From Archivesica marissinica (Eukaryota > Mollusca > Bivalvia > Venerida > Vesicomyidae): a stretch of 64,000 nt of DNA. The DNA is taken from NCBI GenBank assembly GCA_014843695.1, contig CM026398.1, forward strand, positions 42,257,166 to 42,321,165, in the 5' to 3' direction. The notes below the pieces were generated by a model. It saw only the letters and a list, made by a program, of their open reading frames with translations. It made no database searches and was not told the DNA's origin. Both the position numbers and the translations under genes were made by a program. Shown here piece by piece: positions 46,026 to 57,264 of the stretch (within the stretch, counting starts at the first letter, position 1; every line of letters starts with the position of its first letter).

Positions 46026-46431
46026 GTTATTATATGACTAATAAAACCAGCGCTAGTGGAGTCGAGACTTTATGAGAGTCTGGTTCCCGTTGAGCTGCAT
46101 CATATACACTATTTTAATACTAAGCTACCAGTATGAGGTAGCCATTACACGGATTTGGAATTGTTAGGTTTCTTATACGGTTTCCGTCTGGTTCCCGTCA
46201 TTACGCCATTGTCCTAATTCTAAATAACGGCTTTTAGTACGCGAAATGGGGTTAAATCGATTCTTTGGTATGTCCACGTTTTAGCTCACGAATGGTGTCC
46301 AGTTCATGTGTTGGGGATAAGTGGTAGCGGTCAATAACGTTAAATCACTGCCTGTAGGCTAGAATCACATTGGCATGTCGAATTATTTCCCGTGAGGAAG
46401 CTATATAACTGGTTGCGGAAGGGTGGTGGTT

Positions 46432-46530
46432 CTACAAGGTGCCCGTCCGTGTTTGAAAATTACTGCTCGGATGGGCACCCCGAGTATTCCTTCCTCCACC
46501 ATTAATAGTTGGAGAGTCGCCATATAATCT
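46432..46530 (+). mobile_element. SINE-E 3' body fragment
   Basis: This shares GTGCCCGTCCGTG...TGAAAATTACTGCTCGGATG and TTCCTTCCTCCACCATTAAT with the SINE-E at 11046-11243. The region 46026-46431 upstream is unassigned. Confidence 0.55.
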
Positions 46531-46562
46531 GTTGATACGACTTTACTGTCCAGAAACGTTGA

Positions 46563-46825
46563 TTGTTTGCTCTGGGTTTACGCCTGCATCAGTAGCCTTT
46601 TGGGCTATATCGCCTGCGGGCATTTTACTTAACAGCACCTTTCCTGGGCAGGCTCCAGCGGTTAACCAGTACTTGGGTGCACCAACCTCCGTAAGAAACT
46701 GCCAACCTTTTCATATAAATGAGACACAGACTGAGCGGAGGAGCTCGAACCAGTGACCATCAGTGGTGATAATTTACAGTGGTATACAAGTCAGTGACAT
46801 TAACCACTCGACCACGGAGGAGGAC
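46563..46825 (-). mobile_element. SINE-B, minus copy
   Basis: The head is at the right (complement of CCTCCGTGGTCGAGTGGTTA), with body CAACCTCCGTAAGAAACTGC and left end GGGTTTACGCCTGCATCAG. It is somewhat more diverged than the other copies. Confidence 0.85.
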
Positions 46826-46829
46826 ACAT

Positions 46830-47329
46830 CCAGGGACTGGGAAAGAAATGCAAGTACTGAACTTGTGCACATAGCGTTGTGACGTTGCATAATGTCATTT
46901 GTGATTGTACTAAGCGAAAGCTCAGTGAAGTGTCTGCAAATACGAAAACGTCAAATTTATCAGAACTGTTATTTAACCACACTATTGCACTTACAGCGAC
47001 ATTACATCGGTGAACATTCTACATATTGTACTTTCCTATCATATGGTATAAGTTTGTTCCAAATATTTGCGGCAGAATCTGAGTATAACAACATAATGTA
47101 AATAAGGTCAACATTCGTGTGAAATATCGCTTGGCAACATTAAACTGAGACTCATTAATCTCCGCCAAAGCCTTCGTAAGTTTCCGTGATACGTTAGGTT
47201 TTTACCGTTAATATTTGAATCAAGTCAGTAAGTAAGTGTACCATAATCTAAAGCTCAAATTTTTGACTTCGGAAATCCGATTATTAACGAAGTAAGTTCA
47301 CGGAATATGCAAATGTCTCAGTTTAATAT
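46830..47329. other. Intron sequence, no gene seen
   Basis: No convincing feature. GCGACATTACATCG at about 46998 resembles the start of the dispersed repeat at 47330-47705, so this may be a diverged part of the same element. Confidence 0.35.
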
Positions 47330-47705
47330 TGCCAAACAATACAATGCGTGTATCCCTGATAACAATATTTATGGTACAGATTTACCGTTAGGGTAAATAA
47401 GCTCAATCATCACCGCTATATCTCACATATATGCATACTTATTTTTAGACTAATCTGATTCAATTATCTCTAAGAGACAGCATAGACTCCAATAATAAAC
47501 ACACGTAAATTCAGAGGTGTGGCTGACTGTTATACATCATGATTTCTCTTTTGAGAATTTGTAGACCTCAAATTCACTGTTTATTGATTAACAGTTAATG
47601 ATCGAATCATATCAGAAGAATTATTAATAGCAATACTATTTATACGTAAAAATGCTATTGGCTTTTTGCGATGTAATGTCGCTTTAACGTCTAATACATT
47701 TTGCT
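47330..47705. repeat. Dispersed repeat, partner of 11505-11900
   Basis: The reverse complement aligns with 11505-11900 over several blocks, including GCGACATTACATCGCAAAAA and TATGCATATATGTGAGATAT. There is no coding sequence. Confidence 0.6.
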
Positions 47706-47756
47706 TTTTCATTGCTTTGTCATGATTATGTATGTACGGTAATATAGCAAATGCAA

Positions 47757-48046
47757 CAGACGGATATGTAGTCCAGTGGTAACACGCTGCACTGGTAATC
47801 CAGGGATCGCGGGTTCGATCCCCCGTCTGACCCTAATAAAATTAACAGTCTTTCAGATGGGACGTTAAACCGAGGTCTCGTGTCGGTGCTTTACACCGTG
47901 CACGTAAAAGAACCAGAGGAGATTCTGGAATGGGTCTCTGTCTGTATCATGCACTATCCTCCAAAATCTAAAATGACTAATCTCTTCAGGAGGCGTCGCT
48001 CATATGAGCAACCGGTAGTGACGATAAATAAACGTAAAACACACAC
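47757..48046 (+). mobile_element. SINE-A with 13-bp target-site duplication
   Basis: A full-length copy flanked by ATAGCAAATGCAA at 47744-47756 and 48047-48059. The head is at the left and the tail AAATAAACGTAAAACACAC at the right. Confidence 0.95.
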
Positions 48047-48074
48047 ATAGCAAATGCAATATGATTAAAATGTA

Positions 48075-50385
48075 TACTGTTATAGCATGTACATAGAACA
48101 TTTATAATGTTAAACTGTTATACTAGATTAAGTAATGCATTCTGTAATCTCGTGTACATAGAACATTTATAATGTTAAACTGTTATGCTAGATTAAGTAA
48201 TGCATTCTGTAATCTCATGTATATAGAACATTTATAATGTTAAACTGTTATACTAGATTAAGTAATGCATTCTGTAATCTCATGTATATAGAACATTTAT
48301 AATGTTAAACTGTTATACTAGATTAAGTAATGCATTCTGTAATCTCGTGTATATAGAACATTTATAATGTTAAACTGTTATACTAGATTAAGTAATGCAT
48401 TCTGTAATCTCATGTATATAGAACATTTATAATGTTAAACTGTTATACTAGATTAAGTAATGCATTCTGTACTCTCATGTATATAGAACATTTATAATGT
48501 TAAACTGTTATACTAGATTAAGCAATGTATTCTGTAATCTCGTGTATATAGAACATTTATAATGTTAAACTGTTGTACTAGATTAAGTAATGTATACTGT
48601 AATCTCGTGTATATAGAACATTTATAATGTTAAACTGTTGTACTAGATTAAGTAATGCATTCTGTAAGCTCGTGTATATAGAACATTTATAATGTTAAAC
48701 TGTTATACTAGATTAAGTAATGTATACTGTAATCTCATGTATATAGAACATTTATAATGTTAAACTGTCATACTAGATTAAGTAATGCATTCTGTAATCT
48801 CGTGTATATAGAACATTTATAATGTTAAACTGTTGTACTAGATTAAGTAATGTATACTGTAATCTCGTGTATATAGAACATTTATAATGTTAAACTGTTG
48901 TACTAGATTAAGTAATGCATTCTGTAATCTCGTGTATATAGAACATTTATAATGTTAAACTGTTATACTAGATTAAGTAATGCATTCTGTAATCTCGTGT
49001 ATATAGAACATTTATAATGTTAAACTGTTATACTAGATTAAGTAATGCATCTGTATCTCTGTATAAGAACATTTATAATGTTAAACTGTTATACTAGATT
49101 AAGTAATGTATCGTATCTCTGTATATAGAACATTTATAATGTTAAACTGTCATACTAGATTAAGTAATGCATTCTGTAATCTCGTGTATATAGAACATTT
49201 ATAATGTTAAACTTTATACTAGATTAAGTAATGCATTCTGTAATCTCGTGTATATAGAACATTTATAATGTTAAACTGTTATACTAGATTAAGTAATGCA
49301 TTCTGTAATTCATGTACATAGAACATTTATAATGTTAAGCTGTTATACTAGATTAAGTAATGCATTCTGTAATATCATGTACATAGAACATTTATAATGT
49401 TAAACTGTCATACTAGATTAAGTAATGCATTCTGTAATATCATGTACATAGAACATTTGTAATATTAAGCTGTCATACTAGATTAAGTAGTGCATTCTGT
49501 AATCTCATGTACATAGAACATTTATAATGTTAAGCTGTCATACTAGATTAAGTAATGCATTCTGTAATCTCATGTATATAGAACATTTATAATGTTAAAC
49601 TGTCATACTAGATTAAGTAATGCATTCTGTAATCTCGTGTATATAGAACATTTATAATGTTAAACTGTCATACTAGATTAAGTAATGCATTCTGTAAGCT
49701 CGTGTATATAGAACATTTATAATGTTAAACTGTTATACTAGATTAAGTAATGCATTCTGTAATCTCGTGTATATAGAACATTTATAATGTTAAACTGTTA
49801 TACTAGATTAAGTAATGCATTCTGTAATATCATGTACATAGAACATTTATAATGTTAAACTGTTATACTAGATTAAGTAATGTATTCTGTAATCTCATGT
49901 ATATAGAACATTTATAATGTTAAAGTGTTATACTAGATTAAGTAATGCATTCTGTAATATCATGTACATAGAACATTTGTAATGTTAAGCTGTCATACTA
50001 GATTAAGTAGTGCATTCTGTAATCTCATGTATATAGAACATTTGTAATGTTAAGCTGTCATACTAGATTAAGTAGTGCATTCTGTAATCTCATGTATATA
50101 GAACATTTATAATGTTAAACTGTTGTACTAGATTAAGTAATGCATTCTGTAATCTCGTGTATATAGAACATTTATAATGTTAAACTGTTGTACTAGATTA
50201 AGTAATGCATTCTGTAATCTCGTGTATATAGAACATTTATAATGTTAAACTGTTGTACTAGATTAAGTAATGCATTCTGTAATCTCGTGTATATAGAACA
50301 TTTATAATGTTAAACTGTTGTACTAGATTAAGTAATGCATTCTGTAATCTCGTGTATATAGAACATTTATAATGTTAAATTGCAT
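48075..50385. repeat. 65-bp minisatellite (about 36 copies)
   Basis: The unit contains TGTTATACTAGATTAAGTAA, TGCATTCTGTAATCTCGTGT and ATATAGAACATTTATAATGT. Variants (TGTCATACT, TGTTGTACT, ATATCATGTACATAG) occur in runs, a sign of local duplication. It is in intron 2 of the nested gene. Confidence 0.97.
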
Positions 50386-50564
50386 ATAGTACTGATCACA
50401 TGTATATTATCGATAGTGTTATCAAGTGATTGTGAAAATTAAAAATAAAAGTATATTTTAAAACCCCCCAAAGAAAATCGCTATTTCACCGGGGAAAAAA
50501 AGAAAGATTAAACTTAACATCTAATCCAGAAACAAACACAAATCGCATACTACGTACACGTTTC

Positions 50565-50859
50565 GTGTGTGTGTTTTACGTTTATTTATCGTCGCTACCG
50601 GCTGCCCATATGAGCGACGCCTCCTGAAGATATTAGTCATTTTAGATTTTGGAGGATAGTGCAGTGATACAGACAGAGACCCATTCCAGAGTTCCATCTG
50701 GTTCTTTTACGTGCACGGTGTAAAGCACCGACACGAGACCTCGGTTTAACGTCCCATCTGAAAGACTGTTAATTGTATTAGGGTCAGACGGGGGATCGAA
50801 CCTGCGATCCCTGGATTACCAGTCCAGCATGTTACCACTGGACTACATATCCGTCTGTG
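50565..50859 (-). mobile_element. SINE-A beside the exon 2 donor of the nested gene
   Basis: The perfect 11-bp repeat GTACACGTTTC lies at 50554-50564 and 50860-50870. On the minus strand its head begins 23 bases after the exon 2 donor (50881), in the same orientation as the nested gene, so it would be transcribed at the very start of intron 2. Confidence 0.93.
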
Positions 50860-50881
50860 GTACACGTTTCCATACAAATAC

Positions 50882-51257
50882 CTGGATGTGGCACGATAGA
50901 GTTGGGAAGCGACACCATCGGTTCACTCCAGCCACTGATTTGTGTATTTGATTGCCACCGGATTGCGTGGATATGCCGACTGGCACTAGTGTGTGGGCGG
51001 GAAATAGGACTGCATTGGTCATTGCGAAAGAATTGCGTCTGACTCTGTGCATGTGCAAGATTTTGTCGTCTGTATGCTGAACTATAATGTAACCGTTCCC
51101 TTTCGGCGGACTGGTAAATATCTTCAATACTTATTGCAGAAATGTCAGCAGACGACTTAGTCTTAATTGCATGTGCAGTGGAACTCTGTCTTCCTTGACC
51201 TGTACCATAGCTATTGCGTGCAGTAATAGTGCGTTGTGGTGGTGCAGATTTCGTCAT
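50882..51257 (-). CDS. Nested gene exon 2
   Basis: This exon encodes 125 codons plus one base. It is Ser/Gln/Thr/Arg-rich (PPQRTITARNSYGTGQGRQS; then SIEDIYQSAERERLHYSS). The acceptor is CATATTTCAG|ATG and the donor CATCCAG|GTATTT. The frame is open without repeat content. Its first codon is ATG, so it could also act as an alternative start. Confidence 0.72.
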
Positions 51258-51309
51258 CTGAAATATGGAATAAGTTGCAAAAACAACCAAACATATATCC
51301 GTGTTTATA

Positions 51310-51600
51310 TACATCATTTCACTCTATATATAGAGAGACAGTCTGTGCTGTGGGTACCAATACCACGTATATATACAAACCTACGTGTTTATAGACATCA
51401 TTTCACTCTATATATAGAGAGACATTCTGTGCTGTGGGTAGCAATACCACGTATATATACAAACCTACGTGCTTATAGACATCATTTCACTCTATATATA
51501 GAGAGACAGTCTGTGCTGTGGGTACCAATACCACGTATATATACAAACCTACGTGCTTATAGACATCATTTCACTCTAATATATAGAGACATACTGTGCT
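51310..51600. repeat. 84-bp tandem repeat, about 3.5 copies
   Basis: The unit contains ATAGACATCATTTCACTCTA, the palindrome CTCTATATATAGAG and CCACGTATATATACAAACCT. Intron 1 of the nested gene. Confidence 0.93.
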
Positions 51601-51990
51601 GTGTATGTTTACAACAGCTCTCTATATAGAGACATACTGTGCTGTGTATGTTTACAACAGCTCTCTATATAGAGACATACTGTGCTGTGTATGTTTACAA
51701 CAGCTCTCTATATAGAGACATACTGTGCTGTGTATGTTTACAACAGCTCTCTATATAGAGACATACTGTGCTGTGTATGTTTACAACAGCTCTCTATATA
51801 GAGACATACTGTGCTGTGTATGTTTACAACAGCTCTCTATATAGAGACATACTGTGCTGTGTATGTTTACAACAGCTCTCTATATAGAGACATACTGTGC
51901 TGTGTATGTTTACAACAGCTCTCTATATAGAGACATACTGTGCTGTGTATGTTTACAACAGCTCTCTATATAGAGACATACTGTGCTGTG
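51600..51990. repeat. 43-bp tandem repeat, about 9 copies
   Basis: The unit is AGAGACATACTGTGCTGTGT followed by ATGTTTACAACAGCTCTCTA and TAT. The self-complementary CTCTATATAGAG recurs every 43 bp. It shares the ATATAGAGA/CTGTGCTGTG core with the 84-bp array next to it. Confidence 0.95.
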
Positions 51991-51999
51991 TGTACCATG

Positions 52000-52800
52000 C
52001 CAACACCATGTGTTAATACAAACCTCCGTGTATGGTTACCACTATATGTTGGTCGGCTTCTACATCACCACTGTTTTTGGGGAAAAAGAAATCTGTAAAT
52101 ACAAATATGGTCACAGGACTGTGATATTTTAATCCAAGCAAATGACATTGATATATATATATATATATATATGGCTAATCTCCAACTAGTATTGGTGAAG
52201 GAAGAGACTGGATGCAAGCCAGCTGGATGGGGAATCTGTGTGTATGTAGCTTTTCGATAAGACTTGTAAAAGATGCTAAAAATTTAGTATTACAAAAATA
52301 TTAAAAATATATATGTACTAAAAACTAAAATGTAGCCGTCGAGTGGTACATCACAGTATGCCAATAGTTTAGGCATTTTCTGAAAGTTGTAGACAATACA
52401 AGACATTATGTTCAGAACAGGACAGGTTTAGATACATGTCAATAACTGGCACAAAGCAAACACACAATGCCATATTCTTCCAGTTGCTTTACTGTGTACA
52501 GTACCTGGCGTATATTTGGTTTGGCGAGGAGAACTAACGAAATAACAGCAAATTGACAAAAAGAAAACATGCCAAATTGTCAATTATCCACATTTCCTTG
52601 TATTATCCACAAAAGACGACCGAGAACGACAATTGCACAAATCAACGACCATGTTCAATATTTGTTCAATAAATACAATTGCTTCATTGCTTCCACCTAA
52701 CAATACGTTTATACCGTATTTAATTAAATAAATATACTGGTTTACATTGTGCATATCTATCGTATTGAATTAAATATACTAGACCAAGAAATAAATATTT
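52000..52800. other. Intron 1 of the nested gene, remainder
   Basis: No gene is seen. A short (AT)n microsatellite lies at about 52150-52172. Confidence 0.45.
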
Positions 52801-52815
52801 GGAATATCGGCATAC

Positions 52816-52926
52816 CTCTGTATTTGAATTCGCTTTAGTAGCTGTCGGGAGATGATTACTGCTACAGTATTTCCGCACATTCGTACTTTTTTCTCCATTT
52901 AATTTAAGTTTCTTTTTCAACACCAT
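52816..52926 (-). CDS. Nested gene exon 1
   Basis: The ATG at 52924-52926 begins 37 codons with a Lys-rich start (MVLKKKLKLNGEK), ending at GAG|GTATGC (phase 0). The exon and its 5' flank are duplicated just upstream. Short and without a recognisable domain, so a moderate-confidence call. Confidence 0.55.
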
Positions 52927-53271
52927 TATTACAAAATATTGAGTAAGATCTGATACACGAGACACGAACTACTGTAAATCTATTTCCAATTCGTCAGTTG
53001 TTGAACATTTATACAAGTGTTATATTTTACTGATTTGAGCACACTATATTTATATTGTCGAAAATCAATCCGCACACTCGTATTTCTTTCTCCATTAAAT
53101 CTAAGTTTCTTTTCTACCACAATTATTACAAGATATTTATTAAGAACTGATACACAAGACGAGAACTACTGTAAATATGTCCTTCCATTTCGTAGTTGTT
53201 ACACAGTTATATAAGTGTTATATTTTACTGAATTGAGCGCGCTGTATATTTATTTTGTCGAAAATCAATTA
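52873..53271. repeat. Tandem duplication of exon 1 and upstream flank (about 198 bp, two copies)
   Basis: Units 52873-53069 and 53070-53271 align along their length: both contain GTTATATTTTACTGA.TTGAG, GAACTACTGTAAAT and GTCGAAAATCAAT. In the upstream copy the position of the ATG has changed (plus CACAATT in place of CACCATT), so only the downstream copy keeps the start codon. The duplicated block may hold the promoter. Confidence 0.8.
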
Positions 53272-53483
53272 AATCAACATGTTCCTTTTTGAAGCCTACA
53301 ATACAAAGAAAAAAAATAAAGTTTTAATTTATCCCCTTTTCATGTTCTCGATAATGGAGTTTCTCTTATAAATATGACTCCGAATCTGCCAACATGTTGG
53401 TAAATATTTAACTGGTGTAAATATATTTTCAGTTCAGGTAAATGGACTCTCTAATTGTCACGTTTCAAATGTGGCACACATGG

Positions 53484-54455
53484 TGTCGCAAACTCTCCTT
53501 TTTCTTCTCGTAATAATATGTCTAGGTTGCTACGGCTCTTACCAGGGTCTATCCTATTGTAGACTCGCTGGAGTTGTCTAGGGGGTTTCTTCGTTATTAT
53601 ATGTATTAATGATAACTCAACACAGTATTACATTTCTTCTATATAATATCTTGTTTATATTGGCATCAGAAATATCCATATATATATAATCAGTGATCTA
53701 TATATATATATACATCGTATCATTAAAAGCTTATTTAACAATCCATTTGTGTGAGCCGAATATGCGCTTACACAATATATTTAACATCCAATCTTTCTAA
53801 TCCGTCATTACTCAATATCACTATAATCTAATCACTGTTTCTGATTAGATTAACTTTTAATCACCTGGTATGGTTCGCCGAAACTCTCTGTTTCTTCTAT
53901 GGCTGAACAATTTAATTATTCGACAAATCTTTATAAGTTATATTTCTTATAATGTCCATAATATCTAAGTATCATAAATACAGTTTATATGTTCTATATA
54001 CTAGATTGAGATCACGACCTTTCTCGCTCCTGGAGTTAGGCTCTAGTGTGTCTGATCTATGTTAATAAAATCCATTTCTTATATACATGATTGAATCAGT
54101 GTATATATGATATAACAATTCCTAAAACATCTGTTATTCCTAAACATCTGTTATGTTATCTAATATTACACCATCAAACCAGTTCGGTGCCTTTGTATTA
54201 CATAACTGGACACCTGCAACCACGGCCTTGATAAACTGAGATTAGGCCTAACATCTTAAGTCATTTCCCGCGCGAAGCGAGATTGATAATTTTAGGCGCG
54301 AAAATAATAGCAGACGATTATGCATAAAACATATATATATATATTACATGGTAAACATTTGGCCATATATAGAAACAGTTTAATGTATTTATATAATACA
54401 TTACTATTTATATATAACAATAATAAATATTTCGTGCAAATTGGGGTTTTGCACA
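53484..54455 (-). mobile_element. LTR of copy 2 (3' LTR, 972 bp)
   Basis: TGTCGCAAAC to TTTTGCACA on the plus strand. It has a single copy of the 73-74-bp segment that is doubled in the other two LTRs. The left flank CATGG does not match the right flank of copy 2 (ATACT), so copy 2 lacks its own target-site duplication. A purine tract (54456-54474 on the minus strand) adjoins. Confidence 0.95.
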
Positions 54456-54679
54456 ATCCTCCCTACCCGGGGAGAAGTTTGACATCGCCCGCTATCGGCC
54501 GATTTACAAATCTTCATTCCTTTGAATATACAGTAGAAAACAATCATAATATCAATACATCATATGTCCTAAAATAGCATTTCTTTCGCTAGGTACCAAC
54601 ATTCTAATCATAGAGGCAATAACTATTTACTGAACAACTGAAATAATACCAAGTACATTTACTAAGTCAAACATCACAG

Positions 54680-57264
54680 TCATTGAACTCTACTGAGAAA
54701 GTCTGCTAGAACATTTTGAGTCCCTTTGATATGTTTAATGGTCAGATTAAATTCTGAGAGACACAGTGCCCATCTTAAGAGGCGTTGATTGGACGTTTTC
54801 GACCTACTTAACCATACAAGGGGATTATGATCTGAATTAATTATTGTTTTGCTTGTGCTTACATATATGCGAAAATGTTCGATACCGGCCACTATAGCTA
54901 ATAATTCCTTCTCTATTGTAGAGTAGTTTTTCTCTCGTGGAATAAGTTTTCGGGAATAAAATGCTACTGGGTGTGGTACTTGGTCAACGGTCTGAGTCAG
55001 TACAGCCGAAATTCCCAAATCGGAAGCATCAGTATAGAGTTCGAACTCTTGGTTAAAGTCAGGGGCCTTCAGTATGGGTTTATTGGTTAAAGCTTTCTTT
55101 AAGGATTCGAAAGCAAGTTGATGTTTATCGCTCCACTGAGTTATGATGTTCCCTGATCGCTTGCCCTTTAATAAGTCAGTCAGGGGAGCGGCGATCTCAG
55201 CGAACTGGGGAATGAATTTCCTGTAAAATCCTACTGATCCCAGATATCCTCGTAATTGTTTCTTGGTCTGTGGGGGAGAGATATTACTAATACACTCAAC
55301 CTTGCTGGAAATTGGTTTGATTTTTCCCGACCCTAATTCATGTCCCAAGTACTTGACTGTTCCAGACCCAATTTTACACTTCTTCGGATTCAAAGTAACA
55401 CCAATATCCTCTAGTCTATGAAATGTCCAATCCAAGTGATTTATGTGCTGTGACCATAAATTGGATCGAACAGCAATATCATCCAGATATGCGTCGGCAA
55501 ATCTATCACGGATGGGTTCTGTCGGGGATTGAGCGATTATCTCGTTTATGGCCCTCTTGAAGGTAACTCCACCGTTTTTTTAAACCAAATGGGAGAGTTA
55601 ATGGTTCAAACAAGCCCCAGGGGGTTATGAACGCTGCAATTTCACTAGCTCGAGGGGTTAGCGGAATCTGCCAGTAACCTTTATTAAGATCTAAAATCGA
55701 TATCAGACTCGAACCTGCGACCTGATCAATGAGATCGTCTAATCTCGGGATGGGGAAGGCTTCTCCTCGAGTCAGGTCATTAATTTTCCGATAATCAATA
55801 CATGGTCGCCATTCTGAGTCTGATTTGCGTACCAATAGTATGGGAGAGGCCCACTGGCTTCTGCTAGGGCGGATAATTCCTAACTCCAACATTTGATCTA
55901 GCTCAGTTTTTAGTATTTGTTTCTTTTCTGGAGACATGCGGTAGTAAGGCTGGATTACGGGTGAAGCACCTTGCACATCAATATCATGGGTAACACCGTG
56001 GAAACGTCCCAGTTGTCCAGAGAATAAACGGGGGTAACGGTCAAATAACTGACTAATATCGTCCCTGTGGTCTGGGTTTAAATGACTGATATCCGGCCAG
56101 GTTTTCTTAGGTACAGATTCAAGAGGACTGCAAGGATCGAATTCTTTCTCAATGTCCGTAGGGGCTTGGTAATCTAATAGGGTAGGGTCTTGGGACTCAT
56201 ACACCGGACTACTATCAGCTAGAGCTGCACCCTCCTCCCTACCTGTCCAGGGCTTCAACTGGTTTACATGCATAACACGGTATTTTACTCTCTTATCAGG
56301 CATTTATATAATATAGGTATGCGACGCTACCTTTTCGTGTACCGGATACGGTCCCTGGAGGGCATTTTTCAGCTTATTACCTTTTAACGGTAATCGTACT
56401 AACACTAATTCACAACGCTGGAATACACGCATTTTCGCTTTCTTACTTCTGTCATACTTTGTTTTACGACCATCTGCGGCATGTTGTGCATTCTCGCTGG
56501 CGTCACGTAACGCTTCAGCTAATCTATGACATAATTCTTGTACATAGTTATTTATGGGGATCCCTTCATCCCGCTCATTTCTAGCCCAGAGATAATAAGT
56601 GGAATCTAGATTATCTCTAGGTTCGCGCCCATATAGAAGGTAGAAGGGAGAATATCCTGTGCTAGAGTGCTCTGCACTTCTATATGCAAATAATAGCCAG
56701 GGTAGCATCTCATCCCAAGACGATAAAGAGTTCTCCCCAAGGATTCTAAGCATGGTTTTCAATGTAACATTATATTTCTCTATTGATCCGTTGGTTTTAG
56801 GCCTGTAACTCGTGCTAGTTAAGTGACGTATATCGTGCTCGGCTAGGAAGCGTGTGAATGTTTCAGCTATGAAAGCGCTTCCTCGGTCAGTCAACAGGGT
56901 CTGGGGTTTTCCATGTCGAGATATTATCTCGATCAGTGATTTTTGTGCATTAACAGCTGTCGCTGCGGCGCATGGGAAAGATTCCGTATATTTAGTGGCA
57001 TGATCAATAAAATTCAAGATATACTGGTTCCCATTTATAGTTTTCTTCATGGGTCCAACGAAATCAGCGGATATAAATTTGAATGGTTGGGATATAATGG
57101 GCAGGGGTTTCAATGGGGCTACAGTGGCTTTCTGTCCCTTACCCGCTCTCTGGCACGGCCCACAGCTATGGCAGAATCGTTTAACATCTGCGCGGATTCC
57201 CGGCCAAAAGAAGCGGCGCTTAATGCGCTTCAGGGTCTTACTAGGTCCCTGGTGTCCCGTACTT
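54680..57264 (-). pseudogene. pol: Retrotransposon pol of copy 2, broken
   Basis: This is very close to copy 1 but dead in three ways. First, the protease and the start of the integrase zinc finger are missing: at about 57264 gag sequence joins directly to the point equivalent to 27277 of copy 1, out of frame. Second, a TAC codon after the GPY/F module has become TAA at 56304-56306. Third, a T6 run (copy 1, about 25587) is T7 at about 55574-55580, shifting frame inside RT near the FGLK motif. RNase H downstream remains readable. The domain order is again integrase, RT, RNase H. Confidence 0.95.

Larger units (their letters stand above)
33097..52926 (-). other. Uncharacterised gene nested in HEMK1 intron 8 (four coding exons)
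   Basis: Four minus-strand exons (52926-52816, 51257-50882, 35415-35269, 34178-33097) join in consistent phases (0, 1, 1) to a 571-aa protein. I do not recognise the family. Visible features are a basic Lys-rich N-terminus, a Ser/Gln/Arg-rich segment, an acidic Glu/Asp run in exon 3, a CCEILGPQLCYEC segment spanning exons 3 and 4 (possible metal-binding cysteines), a conserved-looking region TTAAIVRKYLPRLSDQEVED, and an acidic C-terminal tract. No signal peptide or membrane segment is evident. It lies antisense within HEMK1 and between two copies of an LTR element, so its placement here is open to question. Confidence 0.75.
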
